From Anaerolineae bacterium (GTDB lineage Bacteria > Chloroflexota > Anaerolineae > B4-G1 > SLSP01), in assembly GCA_016927095.1 (NCBI GenBank), contig JAFGNI010000354.1, positions 1 through 6,564 on the forward strand: DNA of 6,564 nucleotides, given 5' to 3'. Made by a program: the position numbers and the translations under genes. Shown here piece after piece: positions 5,490 through 6,564 of the stretch; the first letter of the stretch is position 1, and every line of letters begins with the position of its first letter. Below the pieces are notes generated by a model, which was not told where the DNA came from, searched no databases, and saw only the letters and a program-made list of their open reading frames with translations.

Positions 5490-6506
5490 CTATTCGGGCT
5501 CCAGCTTCGGTCGCCCCGGGTGAGGGGGTTGCTCGAAGGCCCAGGAGGTGCCGGCACCTGCAGCGTGAAACGCCTCGCCGTAGGCCTCAGCGAAGGCAGC
5601 GCGCGCCCGGTCGCCCGTACAATGCGTGGGTGCGACGGCGGCAACGTGGCATGCCTCCAACGCGGCGATGGTATCCTGAATCTTGACGGGACCAGCGCTG
5701 CCAAGGTGGAAGCCCCCCAGCACCAGGCGGATAGGCCCACCGGTGATCTCGAGCGCCCGCTCCGTCATGCGCTCCACACCCGGATGAGCGCATCCCGTGA
5801 TCAGCACCCACCCCTCGGTCGTCTCGACGATCAAGGCCTGTTCTGCCACAGGGCCGCTGACTTCGCCCGTGGTCCAGATGCCGGGGACGATCTCTTGGGG
5901 ACCGGTGACCTCAACGACGGCTGTCTGCTCGGCTGCGGCCCGACGCATCGATGGGGAAAACGAGGCCAGCATATAGACGGTTGGCGAGACGCCCGTCGCC
6001 AGCAATCCCTGGAGACCGCCGGTGTGATCGCCGTGATAGTGCGAGAGCACGATCTGGTCAACCGCAGTGAGATCCTTCTCCAGGAGCGCGGCGTTGTTCA
6101 GAAGGGTAGGCGCGTCCCCGCCGGTGTCGAACAGCAGTTGGGTGCCGGACGTCTCGACCAAACAGGCAAACCCCCAGGCGTTCTTCAGTCGCGGGTCACC
6201 GCGCTGATTATCATAGAGAATCGTAAGCGTGATCATATTCGTTCCTCCCAGCAAAGGTACAGGAGTTATCCGCCGGGCAGTGGCGGTCGCAGTGGGTTGG
6301 ACCGCCGGCGTCTCCTCCGGGGTGGCTTTGGCGGGCAAGACCTGGGGCGTCGCCACGAGATCGGCAGCCGTGGGCGGCACCACCTCCGGCGATGGCGTCA
6401 CCGGTGCCGGCACCGGCTCCACGACGTCAGCCGAGGGCGACCGGCATGTCGCCAACCAGAGGATAGCGCTCAGAGCGACCGCCGTTCGCCGGAAGAGGCC
6501 GAACAC
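5490..6506 (-). CDS. Metallo-beta-lactamase-fold hydrolase (COG1237 type) with exported N-terminus
   Basis: The 338-residue product starts with a signal-like segment (F-R-R, then a hydrophobic run 8-19, then LATC with Cys21). This resembles a lipoprotein signal, although Thr before the Cys is not canonical. Residues 24-85 are a Pro/Thr/Ala/Val-rich linker. From about 91 comes a metallo-beta-lactamase domain: DTGG (127-130), H156-x-H158-x-D160-H161 (SHYHGDHTGG), H241 in ITGCAHPG, H267 in GGFHL and H295 in PTHCTG. The GGFHL and HCTG motifs are those of COG1237, whose members are often labelled dihydropterin-type synthases; the true substrate is unknown. The GTG start at 6506 has no ribosome site, and an in-frame TGA lies at 6515-6513. 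ATG 6236-6234 (Met91) has a perfect GGAGG and would give a 248-residue cytoplasmic enzyme of normal family length. The domain call is firm; the start is open. Confidence 0.9.
   Translation of the reverse strand: MFGLFRRTAVALSAILWLATCRSPSADVVEPVPAPVTPSPEVVPPTAADLVATPQVLPAKATPEETPAVQPTATATARRITPVPLLGGTNMITLTILYDNQRGDPRLKNAWGFACLVETSGTQLLFDTGGDAPTLLNNAALLEKDLTAVDQIVLSHYHGDHTGGLQGLLATGVSPTVYMLASFSPSMRRAAAEQTAVVEVTGPQEIVPGIWTTGEVSGPVAEQALIVETTEGWVLITGCAHPGVERMTERALEITGGPIRLVLGGFHLGSAGPVKIQDTIAALEACHVAAVAPTHCTGDRARAAFAEAYGEAFHAAGAGTSWAFEQPPHPGRPKLEPE
6237..6250 (-). promoter_or_regulatory. Strong internal ribosome binding site ahead of Met91 of the hydrolase
   Basis: On the minus strand GGAGG (6248-6244) lies 7 nt before ATG 6236-6234, where the catalytic domain begins (MITLTILYDN). 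It is the best ribosome site of this gene; none is visible before the distal GTG at 6506. The same bases encode L-G-G-T-N of the longer form, so chance is possible. Confidence 0.45.
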
Positions 6507-6512
6507 GGGAGA

Positions 6513-6564
6513 TCACGCGGCGCCTGAGGCCGCCGCGTCACCCGATCCGCGACCGGAGAAGATC
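6513..6564 (-). CDS. Possible C-terminal end of another minus-strand gene (partial)
   Basis: From the right edge, the minus strand reads I-F-S-G-R-G-S-G-D-A-A-A-S-G-A-A and then TGA (6515-6513), 6 nt before the GTG start of the hydrolase. A small-residue-rich tail is a plausible protein end, and the spacing would suit an operon. Sixteen open codons in GC-rich DNA are weak evidence, so this is tentative. An 8-bp inverted repeat (6515-6522 with 6531-6538) covers its last codons. Confidence 0.25.
   Translation of the reverse strand, partial: IFSGRGSGDAAASGAA

Noticed and set aside
5520..6527. 335-codon open frame on the plus strand opposite the hydrolase
   Set aside because: It is the antisense of a gene with full catalytic motifs; its translation is Arg/Gly/His-rich without any domain pattern, as expected of a GC-rich shadow frame.
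1..6564. CRISPR array, tRNA, integrase or insertion sequence
   Set aside because: No regularly spaced direct repeats, cloverleaf, or recombinase or transposase motifs were found on either strand.

Overview
This is a GC-rich bacterial window carrying seven well-supported protein genes in three transcriptional groups. I see no rRNA, tRNA, CRISPR array, transposase or phage gene. High GC, a lipoprotein-like export signal followed by a Pro/Thr/Ala linker, weak or absent Shine-Dalgarno sites at several genes and a palindromic element after a gene end would suit a Chloroflexota-type bacterium. That assignment is a guess from style, not from a marker gene.

Layout. (1) 20-502, minus strand: a small membrane-anchored protein of unknown function, in clearly lower-GC DNA than the rest. 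(2) 503-881: a divergent regulatory region with several inverted repeats and a plausible promoter (822-849) for the plus-strand cluster. (3) 882-4525, plus strand: a possible 12-residue leader peptide whose stop overlaps the next start; a class I SAM-dependent methyltransferase (917-1816); a cation diffusion facilitator exporter (1824-2807) with a manganese-type N-D/D-D metal site; a polytopic membrane protein of no recognised family (2826-3671), preceded by a perfect TATAAT placed as for a near-leaderless transcript; and a second methyltransferase with an N-terminal membrane anchor (3674-4525). Both methyltransferases end in a zinc-ribbon, Trm112-like tail. (4) 4526-4773: a convergent intergenic region with two strong hairpins. 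(5) 4774-6506, minus strand: a four-repeat TPR protein (4774-5379) downstream of a metallo-beta-lactamase-fold hydrolase of the COG1237 type (5490-6506). The hydrolase has an exported N-terminus but also a perfect internal ribosome binding site that would give a cytoplasmic form. A few codons of another minus-strand gene may enter at the right edge.

How the genes work together. The tight spacing of methyltransferase 1 with the CDF gene (7 nt) and of the membrane protein with methyltransferase 2 (2 nt) argues for two transcriptional units in tandem. The second pair, an orphan multi-pass protein plus a membrane-tethered methyltransferase, is the best candidate here for an undescribed membrane-associated modification pathway, but its substrate cannot be read from the sequence. 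The TPR protein and the hydrolase are probably co-transcribed, with the TPR protein as an interaction scaffold. No known named system is recognised as a whole.
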